Below the pieces are notes generated by a model that was not told the DNA's origin, did not search any database, and was given only the letters and a program-made list of their open reading frames with translations. The position numbers were made by a program, and so were the translations under genes. Source: Cupriavidus sp. MP-37 (GTDB lineage Bacteria > Pseudomonadota > Gammaproteobacteria > Burkholderiales > Burkholderiaceae). Taken from it: DNA of 64,000 nt. Shown here one piece after another: positions 55,605 to 64,000 of this stretch (within the stretch, counting starts at the first letter, position 1; each line of letters opens with the position of its first letter). The stretch lies in assembly GCF_020618415.1 (NCBI RefSeq), contig NZ_CP085344.1, positions 620,001 to 684,000 of the forward strand, given 5' to 3'.

Positions 55605-56894
55605 ATGACCCGATCCCACGCGTCCGCGCGACCTGCCGCGCGCAAATCCTCCGCTTTCCAGGTTGCCGTCGTCGGTGGCGGCATCGTCGGCAAGTCCTGC
55701 GCGCTGCTGCTGGCCCAGCAGGGCATGGATGTCGCGCTGATCGCGCCCAAGCCGGCGCGCGCCGCGGCCAGCGCTGGGCCGGACGACTGGGACAGCCGCA
55801 TCTACGCCTTCTCCGCCAGCTCGCAGGCGCTGCTCGAACGCATGCGCGTGTGGGAGGCGCTGGACCCGGCGCGGATCCAGCCGGTGCGCGACATGCGCGT
55901 GTTCGGCGACGTCAGCGCCGGCGAGACTTCGCCCAGCTTCGACGGCGACCTGCATTTCTCCGCGTATGCCGCGGCGGTGCCGCAGCTGGCGTGGATCATC
56001 GAGTCGCGCCTGGTCGAGCGCGCGCTCGACACCGCGCTGGGCTTCCAGCACCAGGTGACGTGGCACGACGGCACCGCCGGCGTGTGCGAGCGCGATCCCG
56101 AAGGCATCACCCTGACGCTGGACAATGGCAGCAAGGTGCGCACCGCGCTGGCGATCGGGGCCGACGGCGCGCGTTCGTGGCTGCGCCAGCAATGCCATAT
56201 CGGCGTCAGCACGCGCAAGTACCGCCAGCTTGGCGTGGTGGCCAACTTTGCCTGCGAGCGGCCGCACCGCGAAACCGCGTGGCAGTGGTTCCTGGGCGCG
56301 CCGGAAAAGCTGATGGCCGACGAGGAGCCCGCCAACGGCGAAGTGCTGGCGATGCTGCCGCTGCCGGGCAACCATGTGTCGATGGTCTGGTCCGCCGACG
56401 AGGCTCACGCGCGCGAACTGCTGGCGCTGTCGCCCGAGGCGCTGGCCGCCACCGTGATGCAGGGCGCCAGCGGCGCGGTCGGCGCGCAATTCGGCACGCT
56501 GCGCTGCGTGACCCCCGCGCAGGGCTTCCCGCTGGTGCTGCAGCGTGCCGACCAGTTCGTGCAGCCGCACGTGGCGCTGGTGGGCGACGCGGCCCACGTG
56601 GTGCATCCGCTGGCCGGCCAGGGCATGAACCTGGGCCTGCGCGACGTCGCGGAACTTGGCCGCGTGATGGCCGACAAAGAACCTTTCCGCAGCGAGGGCG
56701 ACCTGCGCCTGCTGCGCCGCTACGAGCGCGCGCGCGCCACCGACCTGTTGTCGCTGACCGCGGCCACCGACGGGCTGCACCGGCTGTTCTCGCTGCCGGG
56801 CAGCGTGGCGCGGGTGGTGCGCAATACCGGCATGCGCGCGGTGGGCGGTCAGTCGCTGCTCAAGCGCTTGCTGATCGGGCGCGCGCTCGGCTGA
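55605..56894 (+). CDS. UbiH/COQ6-family FAD-dependent monooxygenase
   Basis: A 429-residue flavoprotein hydroxylase. FAD motifs are VAVVGGGIVGKSCALLLAQQG near residue 20, an AIGADGARSWLRQ motif near 185 and HVALVGDAAHVVHPLAGQGMNLGLRD near 325. This set defines the UbiH/UbiF/VisC/COQ6 ring hydroxylases of ubiquinone synthesis. Which ring position it hydroxylates cannot be told. dsbC lies 47 bases downstream on the same strand. Confidence 0.9.
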   Translation: MTRSHASARPAARKSSAFQVAVVGGGIVGKSCALLLAQQGMDVALIAPKPARAAASAGPDDWDSRIYAFSASSQALLERMRVWEALDPARIQPVRDMRVFGDVSAGETSPSFDGDLHFSAYAAAVPQLAWIIESRLVERALDTALGFQHQVTWHDGTAGVCERDPEGITLTLDNGSKVRTALAIGADGARSWLRQQCHIGVSTRKYRQLGVVANFACERPHRETAWQWFLGAPEKLMADEEPANGEVLAMLPLPGNHVSMVWSADEAHARELLALSPEALAATVMQGASGAVGAQFGTLRCVTPAQGFPLVLQRADQFVQPHVALVGDAAHVVHPLAGQGMNLGLRDVAELGRVMADKEPFRSEGDLRLLRRYERARATDLLSLTAATDGLHRLFSLPGSVARVVRNTGMRAVGGQSLLKRLLIGRALG

Positions 56895-56941
56895 GTCCGC
56901 GGGCATCGTCCGAACCCCTTACCGAATTCCCTGGAGTCCAC

Positions 56942-57700
56942 ATGTTCCCATTCCTGCGCCGCCGTCCCGCCATCACCGCCACGATCGCGGCCATCGCCGG
57001 CGGCCTGGCCGCGGCCGGCTTCGCGCTGCATGCCATGGCGGCGGGCGAGCCCGGCACCGACCGCATCAAGGAGTCGCTGCAGAAGATGCTGGGCGGCCGC
57101 GCCGAAGTAAAGAGCGTCGGCAAGACCCCGGTGCCGGGCCTGTACGAAGCCAATATCGGCGGCCAGGTGGTGTACACCGACGCCACCGGCCGCTACATCC
57201 TGAACGGCGAGATGATCGATACCCGCACCGGCACCAACCTGACCGAGGAGCGGCTGGCCGAGATCAACCGCATCAAGTGGTCGGACCTGCCGCTGGCGCG
57301 CGCGATCAAGTGGACCAAGGGCGACGGCAGCCGCCAGATCGCGGTGTTCTCCGATCCCAACTGCGGCTACTGCAAGCGCATCGAGCAGACCTTCCAGCAG
57401 ATGGACAACATCACCGTGTACACCTTCCTGTACCCGGTGCTGTCGCCCGATTCGGAAACCAAGGCCAAGCAGGTCTGGTGCGCGGCCGACCGCACCAAGG
57501 CCTGGCGCGACTGGATGCTCAAGCAGGTGGCGCTGACCGGCAACGGCAGCTGCAAGACTCCGCTGGAAGAAAACCTGGCGCTGGGCCACAGCATGAACGT
57601 GACCGGCACGCCGGCGGTGTTCTTCACCGACGGCACCCGCATTCCCGGCGCGGCGGACGTCGCCACGCTCGAGCGCAAGCTCGCCAGCATCAAGAAATAA
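56942..57700 (+). CDS. dsbC: Thiol:disulfide isomerase DsbC
   Basis: A 252-residue periplasmic isomerase with signal sequence, an N-terminal dimerisation domain (about 40-105) and a thioredoxin domain with CGYC at 141-144 and the cis-proline loop TGTPA near 220. A second Cys pair (about C180 and C204) is present as in DsbC. It corrects wrong disulfides and may act with a DsbD encoded elsewhere. ATG 56942 follows GGAG. A stem-loop follows the stop. Confidence 0.93.
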   Translation: MFPFLRRRPAITATIAAIAGGLAAAGFALHAMAAGEPGTDRIKESLQKMLGGRAEVKSVGKTPVPGLYEANIGGQVVYTDATGRYILNGEMIDTRTGTNLTEERLAEINRIKWSDLPLARAIKWTKGDGSRQIAVFSDPNCGYCKRIEQTFQQMDNITVYTFLYPVLSPDSETKAKQVWCAADRTKAWRDWMLKQVALTGNGSCKTPLEENLALGHSMNVTGTPAVFFTDGTRIPGAADVATLERKLASIKK

Positions 57701-57729
57701 GCGCGCGCCGGACCTGTCCCGGCTCGAGC

Positions 57730-57753
57730 GACGGCCGGACTTGTCCGGCCGTC
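57730..57753 (+). terminator. Stem-loop after dsbC
   Basis: GACGGCCGGAC-TT-GTCCGGCCGTC, an 11-base perfect stem 30 bases after the dsbC stop. Only a short T run (GTGCTTT) follows, so it may be a weak terminator or an RNA 3'-end protector. Confidence 0.6.
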
Positions 57754-57812
57754 GTGCTTTGCGCCATTCCCATCCCGACACGCGATCGCCGCCAGGCGAC
57801 CAAGGAGACACC

Positions 57813-58817
57813 ATGACCTTCCAGGCTTTGCTGCTGACCCAGGCCGACGGCGCGACCCAGGCCAACCTCGCCACCCTCGACGAGGCCCAGTTGCCCGCCG
57901 ACGGCGACGTGCTGGTTGCCGTCGATTACTCCACCATCAATTTCAAGGACGGCCTGGCCATCACCGGGCGCTCGCCGGTGGTGCGCAAGTGGCCGATGGT
58001 GGCGGGCATCGACGGGGCCGGCACGGTGCTGGAATCCGCGCATCCGCGCTGGAAAGCCGGCGACAAGGTGGTGCTGAACGGCTACGGCGTGGGCGAGACC
58101 CACTGGGGCTGCCTGGCGCAGCGCGCGCGCCTGAAGGGCGACTGGCTGGTGCCGCTGCCAACTGCCTTCACTACGCGCCAGGCCATGGCGATCGGCACCG
58201 CGGGCTATACCGCGATGCTGTCGGTGCTGGCGCTGGAGCGCGGCGGCGTCAACGGTCCGGTGCGTCCGGGCGACGGCGAGGTACTGGTGACCGGGGCCTC
58301 GGGCGGGGTGGGTTCGGTGGCGATCGCGCTGCTGAGCAAGCTCGGCTACAAGGTGGTGGCGTCGACCGGCAAGACGCGCGAGGCGGATTTCCTCAAGGCG
58401 CTGGGCGCCGACGACGTGATCGACCGCGCCGAGCTGGGCGCGCCCGGCAAGCCGCTGCAGAAAGAGCGCTGGGCCGCCGTGATCGATGCGGTGGGCTCGC
58501 ACACGCTGGTCAATGCGTGCGCGCAGGTTCGCTACGGCGGCGTGGTGACGGCGTGCGGGCTGGCGCAGGGACTGGACTTCCCCGGCTCGGTCGCGCCCTT
58601 CATCCTGCGCGGCATCACGCTGCACGGCATCGACAGCGTGATGGCGGCGATGCCGCTGCGCGAGCAGGCCTGGCAGCGGCTGGCCAGCGACCTGGAGCCG
58701 GACCGGCTCAATGCGCTGACGCGCGAGATCGGCCTGGGCGAGGCGATCGAGGCCGGTCGCAAGATCATGGAAGGCGGCATGCGCGGGCGCGTGGTGGTGG
58801 ATGTGAATCGCGGCTGA
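57813..58817 (+). CDS. acuI: Acrylyl-CoA reductase/YhdH-type quinone oxidoreductase
   Basis: A 334-residue zinc-independent medium-chain dehydrogenase/reductase of the AcuI/YhdH group, which reduces acryloyl-CoA to propionyl-CoA with NADPH. Landmarks are VDYSTINFKDGLAITGRSPVVRKWPMVAGIDGAGTV, the NADP loop VTGASGGVGSVA near 160, and GLDFPGSVAPFILRGITLHGIDSV. ATG 57813 follows AAGGAGA. It is a monocistronic-looking gene after the dsbC stem-loop. Confidence 0.88.
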   Translation: MTFQALLLTQADGATQANLATLDEAQLPADGDVLVAVDYSTINFKDGLAITGRSPVVRKWPMVAGIDGAGTVLESAHPRWKAGDKVVLNGYGVGETHWGCLAQRARLKGDWLVPLPTAFTTRQAMAIGTAGYTAMLSVLALERGGVNGPVRPGDGEVLVTGASGGVGSVAIALLSKLGYKVVASTGKTREADFLKALGADDVIDRAELGAPGKPLQKERWAAVIDAVGSHTLVNACAQVRYGGVVTACGLAQGLDFPGSVAPFILRGITLHGIDSVMAAMPLREQAWQRLASDLEPDRLNALTREIGLGEAIEAGRKIMEGGMRGRVVVDVNRG

Positions 58818-58891
58818 GCGGCACCAGGCCGTCTCACCGCGCCTTCCCCCGTCGGCGCCGCATGCAGGCGCCGACGTTACAATCCTTGCCC

Positions 58892-60706
58892 ATGACGCCG
58901 ATCCGCTACGCCATCGCCCCGCTTCAGCCCGAAGCGCACCTGTTTGCCGTTACCGTTACCGTCAGCGAGCCCGATCCGGCCGGGCAGTGCTTCTCGCTGC
59001 CGGCGTGGATTCCGGGCAGCTACATGATCCGCGACTTCGCCCGCAATATCGTGCGCATCCGCGCCGACGCGGGCGGGCGCGAGGTCGCGCTGACCAAGCT
59101 CGACAAGCAGCGCTGGCAGGCCGCGCCGGTCACCCTGGCCGACGGCCCGCTGACGCTCAGCTACGAGGTCTACGCGTGGGACCTGTCGGTGCGCGCCGCG
59201 CACCTGGACACCACCCACGGCTTCTTCAACGGCAGCTCGGTGTTCCTGTGCGTGGAAGGGCAGGCCGAGCGGCCGTGTACCGTCGACATCCATGCGCCCG
59301 CGGGCGAGGCCTACCGCGACTGGCGCGTGGCCACCGCCATGCGCGAGGCGCCGGGCCGCGAGGGGGCGAAGCGCTACGGCTTCGGCCGCTACCAGGTGGC
59401 GGACTACGACGAGCTGGTCGACCACCCGGTCGAGATGGGCACCTTCCAGCTGGCCAGCTTTCGCGCCTGCGGCGCGCAGCACGACGTGGTCTTCACCGGC
59501 CGCGTGCCGCAGCTGGACCTCGAGCGCGTGTGCCGCGACCTGAAGCGCATCTGCGAGACCCAGATCCGGCTGTTCGAGCCCCGCAGCGCGCAGGCGCCGT
59601 TCCTCGACAGCAACCGGCGCTACGTGTTCATGACGATGGTCACCAGCGACGGCTACGGCGGCCTGGAACATCGCGCCAGCACCGCGCTGATCTGCTCGCG
59701 CAACGATTTGCCGGTGCGCGGCAACAGCGAAACCAGCGAGGGCTACCGCACCTTCCTCGGGCTGTGCAGCCACGAGTATTTCCACACCTGGAACGTCAAG
59801 CGCATCAAGCCGGCCGCGTTCGTGCCTTACCGGCTGGCGCAGGAAACCTACACGCCGCTGCTGTGGCTGTTCGAGGGCTTTACCAGCTACTACGACGACC
59901 TGGTGCTGGTACGCTCGGGCTGCGTCACCGAGGCGCAGTATGTCGAGATGCTGGCCAAGACCTGGAACGGCGTGCTGCGCGGCAACGGCCGCACCAAGCA
60001 GAGCGTGGCCGAAAGCTCGTTCGACGCCTGGACCAAGTACTACCGCCAGGACGAGAACGCGCCCAACGCCATCGTCAGCTACTACACCAAGGGCGCGCTG
60101 GTGGCACTGGCGCTGGACCTGACCATCCGCGACAAGACCCGCGGGCGGCGCTCGCTGGACGATGTCATGCGCGCGCTGTGGCGCGGCTACGGCCGCGGCT
60201 TCTATGCGCCGGGCGCGGTGCAGCGCGGCGTCACCGAGGCCGAGGTCCATGCGCTGTTCGATGAGGTCACGGGACTGCGCCTGGGGCCGCTGCTGCGCAC
60301 GCTCACCGAAGGCACCGGCGAGCTGCCGCTGCCGGGGCTGTTCAAGGCGTTCGGGATCAAGGCCGAGGCACAGAAGCCGGCGCGCACCGCCGCGCTGGGG
60401 ATCAAGGTCAAGACCGAGGACGGCTGGGTGCGCGTGACCCAGGTCCTAGACGGCGGCGCGGCGCAGGCCGCGGGTTTGTCCGCGGGCGACCTGCTGGTGG
60501 CGCTCGACGGCCTGCGCGCGGCGCCGGGCCAGCTCGACAAGCTGCTGGCGCGCTACCGCACCGGCGACCGCATCGAGGTGCACGCGTTCCGCCATGACGA
60601 GCTGCACGTGCTGCCGGTGACGCTGGCGCGCGAGCCGGCGGCGCAGTACAAGCTCAGGCCGGAAGGCGGACGCCACGCGGCGCGCTCGCGCTGGCTGGGC
60701 CAGTGA
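58892..60706 (+). CDS. M61-family glycyl aminopeptidase-like metalloprotease with PDZ domain
   Basis: A 604-residue peptidase. Zinc motif HEYFHTWNVKRIKP begins at residue 294 and the downstream zinc Glu is in WLFEGFTSYYDD near 327. A PDZ domain spans about 490-590 (VRVTQVLDGGAAQAAGLSAGDLLVALDG). M61 enzymes release N-terminal Gly or Ala. No signal peptide is visible, so it is probably cytoplasmic. The start ATG 58892 was chosen on MTPIRYAIAPLQPEAHLF wording; another ATG at 58862 is possible. Confidence 0.92.
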   Translation: MTPIRYAIAPLQPEAHLFAVTVTVSEPDPAGQCFSLPAWIPGSYMIRDFARNIVRIRADAGGREVALTKLDKQRWQAAPVTLADGPLTLSYEVYAWDLSVRAAHLDTTHGFFNGSSVFLCVEGQAERPCTVDIHAPAGEAYRDWRVATAMREAPGREGAKRYGFGRYQVADYDELVDHPVEMGTFQLASFRACGAQHDVVFTGRVPQLDLERVCRDLKRICETQIRLFEPRSAQAPFLDSNRRYVFMTMVTSDGYGGLEHRASTALICSRNDLPVRGNSETSEGYRTFLGLCSHEYFHTWNVKRIKPAAFVPYRLAQETYTPLLWLFEGFTSYYDDLVLVRSGCVTEAQYVEMLAKTWNGVLRGNGRTKQSVAESSFDAWTKYYRQDENAPNAIVSYYTKGALVALALDLTIRDKTRGRRSLDDVMRALWRGYGRGFYAPGAVQRGVTEAEVHALFDEVTGLRLGPLLRTLTEGTGELPLPGLFKAFGIKAEAQKPARTAALGIKVKTEDGWVRVTQVLDGGAAQAAGLSAGDLLVALDGLRAAPGQLDKLLARYRTGDRIEVHAFRHDELHVLPVTLAREPAAQYKLRPEGGRHAARSRWLGQ

Positions 60707-60774
60707 GCTAGTCTTCTTCCGCGACGTCTTCCGCGACACCAGCCACCGCCACCGCAGTCCACCGCCCCCGCTGC

Positions 60775-63216
60775 ATGCAATACGCGCACGATCCCCGCAC
60801 CTTCCTGTATTCGCATTATGTCTACCGGGGGCTGCGCTCGGCCACGGGGGTGATCGGCGCGACGCTGATCGCGCTGCACTTCAGCGACCTGCCCACCGCC
60901 ATGGTGGTGTCGATGGGCGCGCTGTGCACCAGCCTGATGGACCTGCCCAGCCCGCTGAACCACAAGTTCAACGAGATGCTGGCCAGCGTGCTGCTGTGCA
61001 GCGTGGTCACGCTGGTGGTGGCGCTGGCGACGCCGTTCCCGCGCGTGATGCCGTTCCTGCTGGTGCTGGTGACGTTCCTGGCCGGCATGATGACGGTGTA
61101 CGGCAACAAGACGCTGCCGCTGCAGTTCGCCGCGCTGTTCGTGATGACGCTCACCATCAACGAAGACTTCCTGGTGCGGCGCGCGCTGGAGCATGCGGCG
61201 CTGTTCAGCATCGGCGCGGTGGCCTACCTGGGCTACGCGATGCTGGTGAGCTGGGTCACCGAGCGCCGCACCCGGCAGCAGGTGCTGGCCGAATCGCTGT
61301 ACGAGCTGGCGGGCTATCTCGAAATCAAGGCCGGCTTCTACGACGCCGGCAATGACTTCGAGGCCCAGTTCAACCAGCTGGTGCGCCAGCAGATCGTGGT
61401 GGCCGAGCGCCAGCAGGCCGCGCGCGACCTGGTGCTGCGCGGCAACCGCACCCCGCACGACGGGCTGCTGGTGCAGGTGCACCTGCGCATGCTCGACCTG
61501 TACGAGTACATCCTGTCGACCAACACCGACTATCCGATGCTGCGCCAGACCTTCGCCGGCACGCCGGTGCTGGACCACCTGCGCGGGCTGGTGATGCAGA
61601 TGTGCAAGGACGTGGAAGAGATCGCCTACGAGGTCACGCGCGGACGCGGCTCGTACGCCACGGTGGAATACCGCCAGGGCCTGCGCGCGGTCGAGGCCGA
61701 GATCGCGCAGCTGCGCCACCACCACATCAACCCGGCGGCGATGACGGCGCTGGTCGAAACGCTCGACATGATGCGCGGCGCGATCACGCTGATCGGCCAG
61801 CTGCACGAGGCCTCGCGCACCCCGGTGGAGCCGGCCAAGGTGCTGCCCGGCTCGGACATGACGCCGTTCCTGACGCGCCAGAAGTACGAGCTGAGCGTGC
61901 TGCGCGACAACCTGAAGTGGCGCTCGCCCGCGTTCCGCTTTGCGCTGCGGGTGTCGATGGCGGTGGCGCTGGGGCTGTGGATCGCCGAACGCCTGCCCTA
62001 CGTGTCGCACAGCTACTGGATCCTGCTGACCATCATCGTGATCCTGAAGCCCAACTTCAGCATGACCAAGCAGCGCTACAACGACCGCGTCATCGGCACG
62101 CTGATCGGCTGCGTGGTGTCGGTCGCGATCCTGAAGGTGGTGCACCAGCCGCTGATCCTGCTGGGCGTGCTGTTCCTGTCGCTGGTGGCCAGCGCGGCGT
62201 TCGTCACCATCAAGTACCGCTACACCGCGATCGCCGCCTGCATCCAGGTGCTGATCCAGATCCACCTGCTGATGCCGGGGAGCCCCACCGTGGCGGGCGA
62301 GCGGCTGGTGGATACGGTCATCGGCGGCATCATCGCGTCGCTGTTCAGCTTCGTGCTGCCGAGCTGGGAGTACCGTGCCATCCCCAAGCTGGTGGAGAAC
62401 GTGCTGCAGGCCAACCGCCGCTATATCGCGGCCACGCGCGACCTGCTGCTGCGCCGGGCCAAGGATGACTTTGCCTACCGCGTGCAGCGCAAGCAGTTTA
62501 TGGACAACCTGTCGGCGCTGATCTCGTCGTTCCAGCGCATGCTCGACGAGCCCAAGAGCCGGCACCGCGCGGTGGACAACCTGAACCGCTTCATCGTGCA
62601 GAACTACCTGGTCGCCGCGCACGTGGCGGCGGCGCGCATCCAGGTGCGCCAGCATTACGACGAGCTCGATCTCCCGGCCGCCGAAGCCGCGATCGAACAA
62701 GCCACCGAGGCCGCCAGCCACAGCCTGCAGGTGGCCAGCGAACGGCTGCACGCCGACGAGCGCGGCGGCGGCCGCGGCGCCGGCTTTATCCGCGGCGCCA
62801 AGGCGCCGGTGGAACGCAAGGAAGCCGTGGCCGCGCAGGCGCAGACGCCGGTGGCGGTTGGCGCGCAAGCCGCGGTGCCAGCGCCCGAGCCGGTGGCCGA
62901 AGCAAGCGCCGAGCCGGCGGTGGAAACCGTCACGCCCGAAACGCCCGAAGCGGCCGAAGCCGCCGAAGCCGCGGAAGACGCCGCCGCGGAACGCCGCGCA
63001 CGGCTGGCGGATTCCGCCGACAAGCGCCGCACCGACACGCTGGTGCAGGCCGCCGCGGCGGGAGAGTCGAGCGAACAGGCGGGGGCGACCTCCAGCTCGA
63101 CCGGACGTCCCGCCAACGCGGTGCTGGAGCGCCGGCTGCGCGCGCTGCGCGAAGACGCGGCGAAGATTGCGCTGCGGACGGGGGCGATTGGCAGGGCGAT
63201 GCGGGCGCGATCATAA
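60775..63216 (+). CDS. FUSC/YccS-type membrane protein with long acidic tail
   Basis: An 813-residue membrane protein with two blocks of about five hydrophobic helices (roughly 20-165 and 380-530) separated by a large cytoplasmic domain, the layout of the FUSC/aromatic acid exporter group. After about residue 670 comes an Ala/Glu/Pro-rich low-complexity tail (AEAAEAAEDAAAERRARLADSADKRRTD) ending in a basic helix. Relatives are linked to efflux of aromatic acids, but function is unproven. Starts 68 bases after the peptidase gene. Confidence 0.85.
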   Translation: MQYAHDPRTFLYSHYVYRGLRSATGVIGATLIALHFSDLPTAMVVSMGALCTSLMDLPSPLNHKFNEMLASVLLCSVVTLVVALATPFPRVMPFLLVLVTFLAGMMTVYGNKTLPLQFAALFVMTLTINEDFLVRRALEHAALFSIGAVAYLGYAMLVSWVTERRTRQQVLAESLYELAGYLEIKAGFYDAGNDFEAQFNQLVRQQIVVAERQQAARDLVLRGNRTPHDGLLVQVHLRMLDLYEYILSTNTDYPMLRQTFAGTPVLDHLRGLVMQMCKDVEEIAYEVTRGRGSYATVEYRQGLRAVEAEIAQLRHHHINPAAMTALVETLDMMRGAITLIGQLHEASRTPVEPAKVLPGSDMTPFLTRQKYELSVLRDNLKWRSPAFRFALRVSMAVALGLWIAERLPYVSHSYWILLTIIVILKPNFSMTKQRYNDRVIGTLIGCVVSVAILKVVHQPLILLGVLFLSLVASAAFVTIKYRYTAIAACIQVLIQIHLLMPGSPTVAGERLVDTVIGGIIASLFSFVLPSWEYRAIPKLVENVLQANRRYIAATRDLLLRRAKDDFAYRVQRKQFMDNLSALISSFQRMLDEPKSRHRAVDNLNRFIVQNYLVAAHVAAARIQVRQHYDELDLPAAEAAIEQATEAASHSLQVASERLHADERGGGRGAGFIRGAKAPVERKEAVAAQAQTPVAVGAQAAVPAPEPVAEASAEPAVETVTPETPEAAEAAEAAEDAAAERRARLADSADKRRTDTLVQAAAAGESSEQAGATSSSTGRPANAVLERRLRALREDAAKIALRTGAIGRAMRARS

Positions 63217-63249
63217 CGGCCGTACTGCGGTCCGCCTTGCGAGGGTTCG

Positions 63250-63377
63250 CTCCCCTCTCCCACGCCAGTGGGAGAGGGGCCAGGGGTGAGGGCGGGCGAT
63301 ACTACGAAGTGAGCGCCTTGCCTGCTGCAAGCTCCCGCCCTCACCCCCGCCCCTCTCCCGCAAGCGGGAGAGGGGAG
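63250..63377. repeat. Intergenic hairpin repeat, copy E (complete)
   Basis: CTCCCCTCTCCCACGCCAGTGGGAGAGGGGC, GGTGAGGGCGGGCGATACTACGAAGT core, then CGCCCTCACCCCCGCCCCTCTCCCGC-AA-GCGGGAGAGGGGAG. It lies between the convergent FUSC and ABC genes and could act as a two-way transcription end. Confidence 0.85.
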
Positions 63378-63393
63378 AAAACCCGCGGCAGGC

Positions 63394-63999
63394 TCATGCT
63401 CCGTGCCCCGCCCCCCCCCCATCCTCCGGCAACGTCAACCTCCCGCTGTTGTAGCTGTACTCGAAGATCTCTCCATACCGCCCCCACCCGATCGCCACAC
63501 TCAGCACGCGTTCGGCCTCCGCCGGCTTGAGGAACTGCTCCAGTTCCTCGAGCACCTGTTCCTCGCCGATCTCGCCGGATTCGCTCGCCACCAGCTCGCG
63601 CCGTACATGCGCGGCCAGCGCGACGTTGGCAAGCAGTTGCCGGCCGAAGATCGCCTTGCGCTGCTGCGGCCCGGCGGCGTAGTAGGCGCGGCCCGCGTCG
63701 GTGGCGGTGATGTCGCCGGCCTCGATCGACACCAGCTGCACCAGTTGCAGCGCTTCGCAGGCCGGCAGCAGTTCGTCGTCGGTCAGGCCGGCCTCGTCGG
63801 CCAGGTGGGGCAGGTCGGCGCGGCAGTGGAAGGGCGCCTCGCACAGCAGGTCGAGGATGGCCTCCATCTGGCTGATATCGGCGTCGGGCAGGCGGTAGCC
63901 GATCTCGCGCGCCGGCGCGGGCACGGGCGCTTCCGTTGGGGCCGTCATCAGCGCGTAGATTTCATCGACCAGTGCGCGCACCTGCGCGCTGTCGCGGTT
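63394..63999 (-). CDS. C-terminal (AAA-associated) part of a nitrate/sulfonate-type ABC transporter ATPase
   Basis: The frame is open at the window edge, so this is the 3' part of a longer minus-strand gene (about 201 residues visible). The segment GYRLPDADISQMEAILDLLCEAPFHCRADLPHLADEAGLTDDELLP and the later ILNVAxGWGRYGEIFEY-like wording are the AAA-associated C-terminal domain found fused to NitT/TauT ABC ATPases. A run of ten G (63411-63420 on the minus strand) codes the Gly-rich end EDGGGAGHGA; slippage there would change only the last residues. The ATPase core lies beyond the window. Confidence 0.82.
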   Translation of the reverse strand, partial: NRDSAQVRALVDEIYALMTAPTEAPVPAPAREIGYRLPDADISQMEAILDLLCEAPFHCRADLPHLADEAGLTDDELLPACEALQLVQLVSIEAGDITATDAGRAYYAAGPQQRKAIFGRQLLANVALAAHVRRELVASESGEIGEEQVLEELEQFLKPAEAERVLSVAIGWGRYGEIFEYSYNSGRLTLPEDGGGAGHGA

Positions 64000-64000
64000 G

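Overview
The window is high-GC (clearly above 60 % by eye) and densely coded. Its conserved order hemA-prfA-prmC-grxD-ubiX, with ychF, an AAA-associated ABC ATPase, Bug-type receptors and several LysR regulators nearby, points to a betaproteobacterium of the Burkholderiaceae, most likely Cupriavidus or a close relative. The genus is inferred from gene content and style; no database search was possible. I found no rRNA, tRNA, CRISPR array, transposase or prophage.

Layout. 1-958: end of a lower-GC accessory module with two overlapping unrecognised genes, the second carrying a signal peptide. 971-16932: a catabolic region. It holds a COG0402 deaminase with an NCS2 nucleobase-type permease, an AraC regulator, a COG0523 GTPase with a His-rich loop, a three-subunit molybdenum hydroxylase followed by a flavin prenyltransferase (UbiX type), a divergent LysR regulator, a second NCS2 permease, a UbiD-type prFMN decarboxylase and two paralogous amidohydrolases. 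Together these look like a pathway for taking up, hydroxylating, decarboxylating and opening a (hetero)aromatic acid. 17348-22493: a GH114-like lipoprotein, a YgjP-like metallopeptidase, a small zinc-ribbon protein with a natural seven-His tail, ettA and a membrane metallophosphoesterase. 22863-31363: a large secreted repeat protein and a complete RND efflux operon. 31647-33507: a MATE exporter with its HxlR regulator and a near-perfect 19-bp inverted repeat. 33641-38995: LysR, acyl-CoA ligase, Bug receptor and a ClC transporter. 39174-44405: a secreted unknown, a DapB-like protein, Lrp, and a lysine 6-dehydrogenase-like plus ALDH7 pair (probable lysine catabolism). 44434-49553: ubiX, grxD, prmC, an Ala-rich lipoprotein, prfA, hemA. 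49720-55346: a small membrane protein, a nucleoside phosphorylase-like hydrolase, the DUF2157/DUF4401/GDYXXLXY operon, ychF and a secreted YTDGA-repeat protein. 55605-63999: UbiH-family monooxygenase, dsbC, acuI/yhdH, an M61 peptidase, a FUSC-type membrane protein and the C-terminal part of an ABC ATPase running off the window.

Most interesting signals. (1) The Mo-hydroxylase/UbiX/UbiD/amidohydrolase/NCS2 assembly resembles furoate-type clusters in logic but has different partners, so its substrate is probably undescribed. (2) One amidohydrolase keeps its HxH metal motif while its adjacent paralogue has lost only that motif. (3) Two 30-bp sites that match at 22 of 30 positions lie before the Mo-hydroxylase operon and before the second permease, a likely shared operator of the LysR regulator. 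(4) An intergenic hairpin repeat family (CTCCCCTCTCCCGC / GCGGGAGAGGGG with a conserved core) recurs at five or more places and seems to be split once by another inserted repeat.
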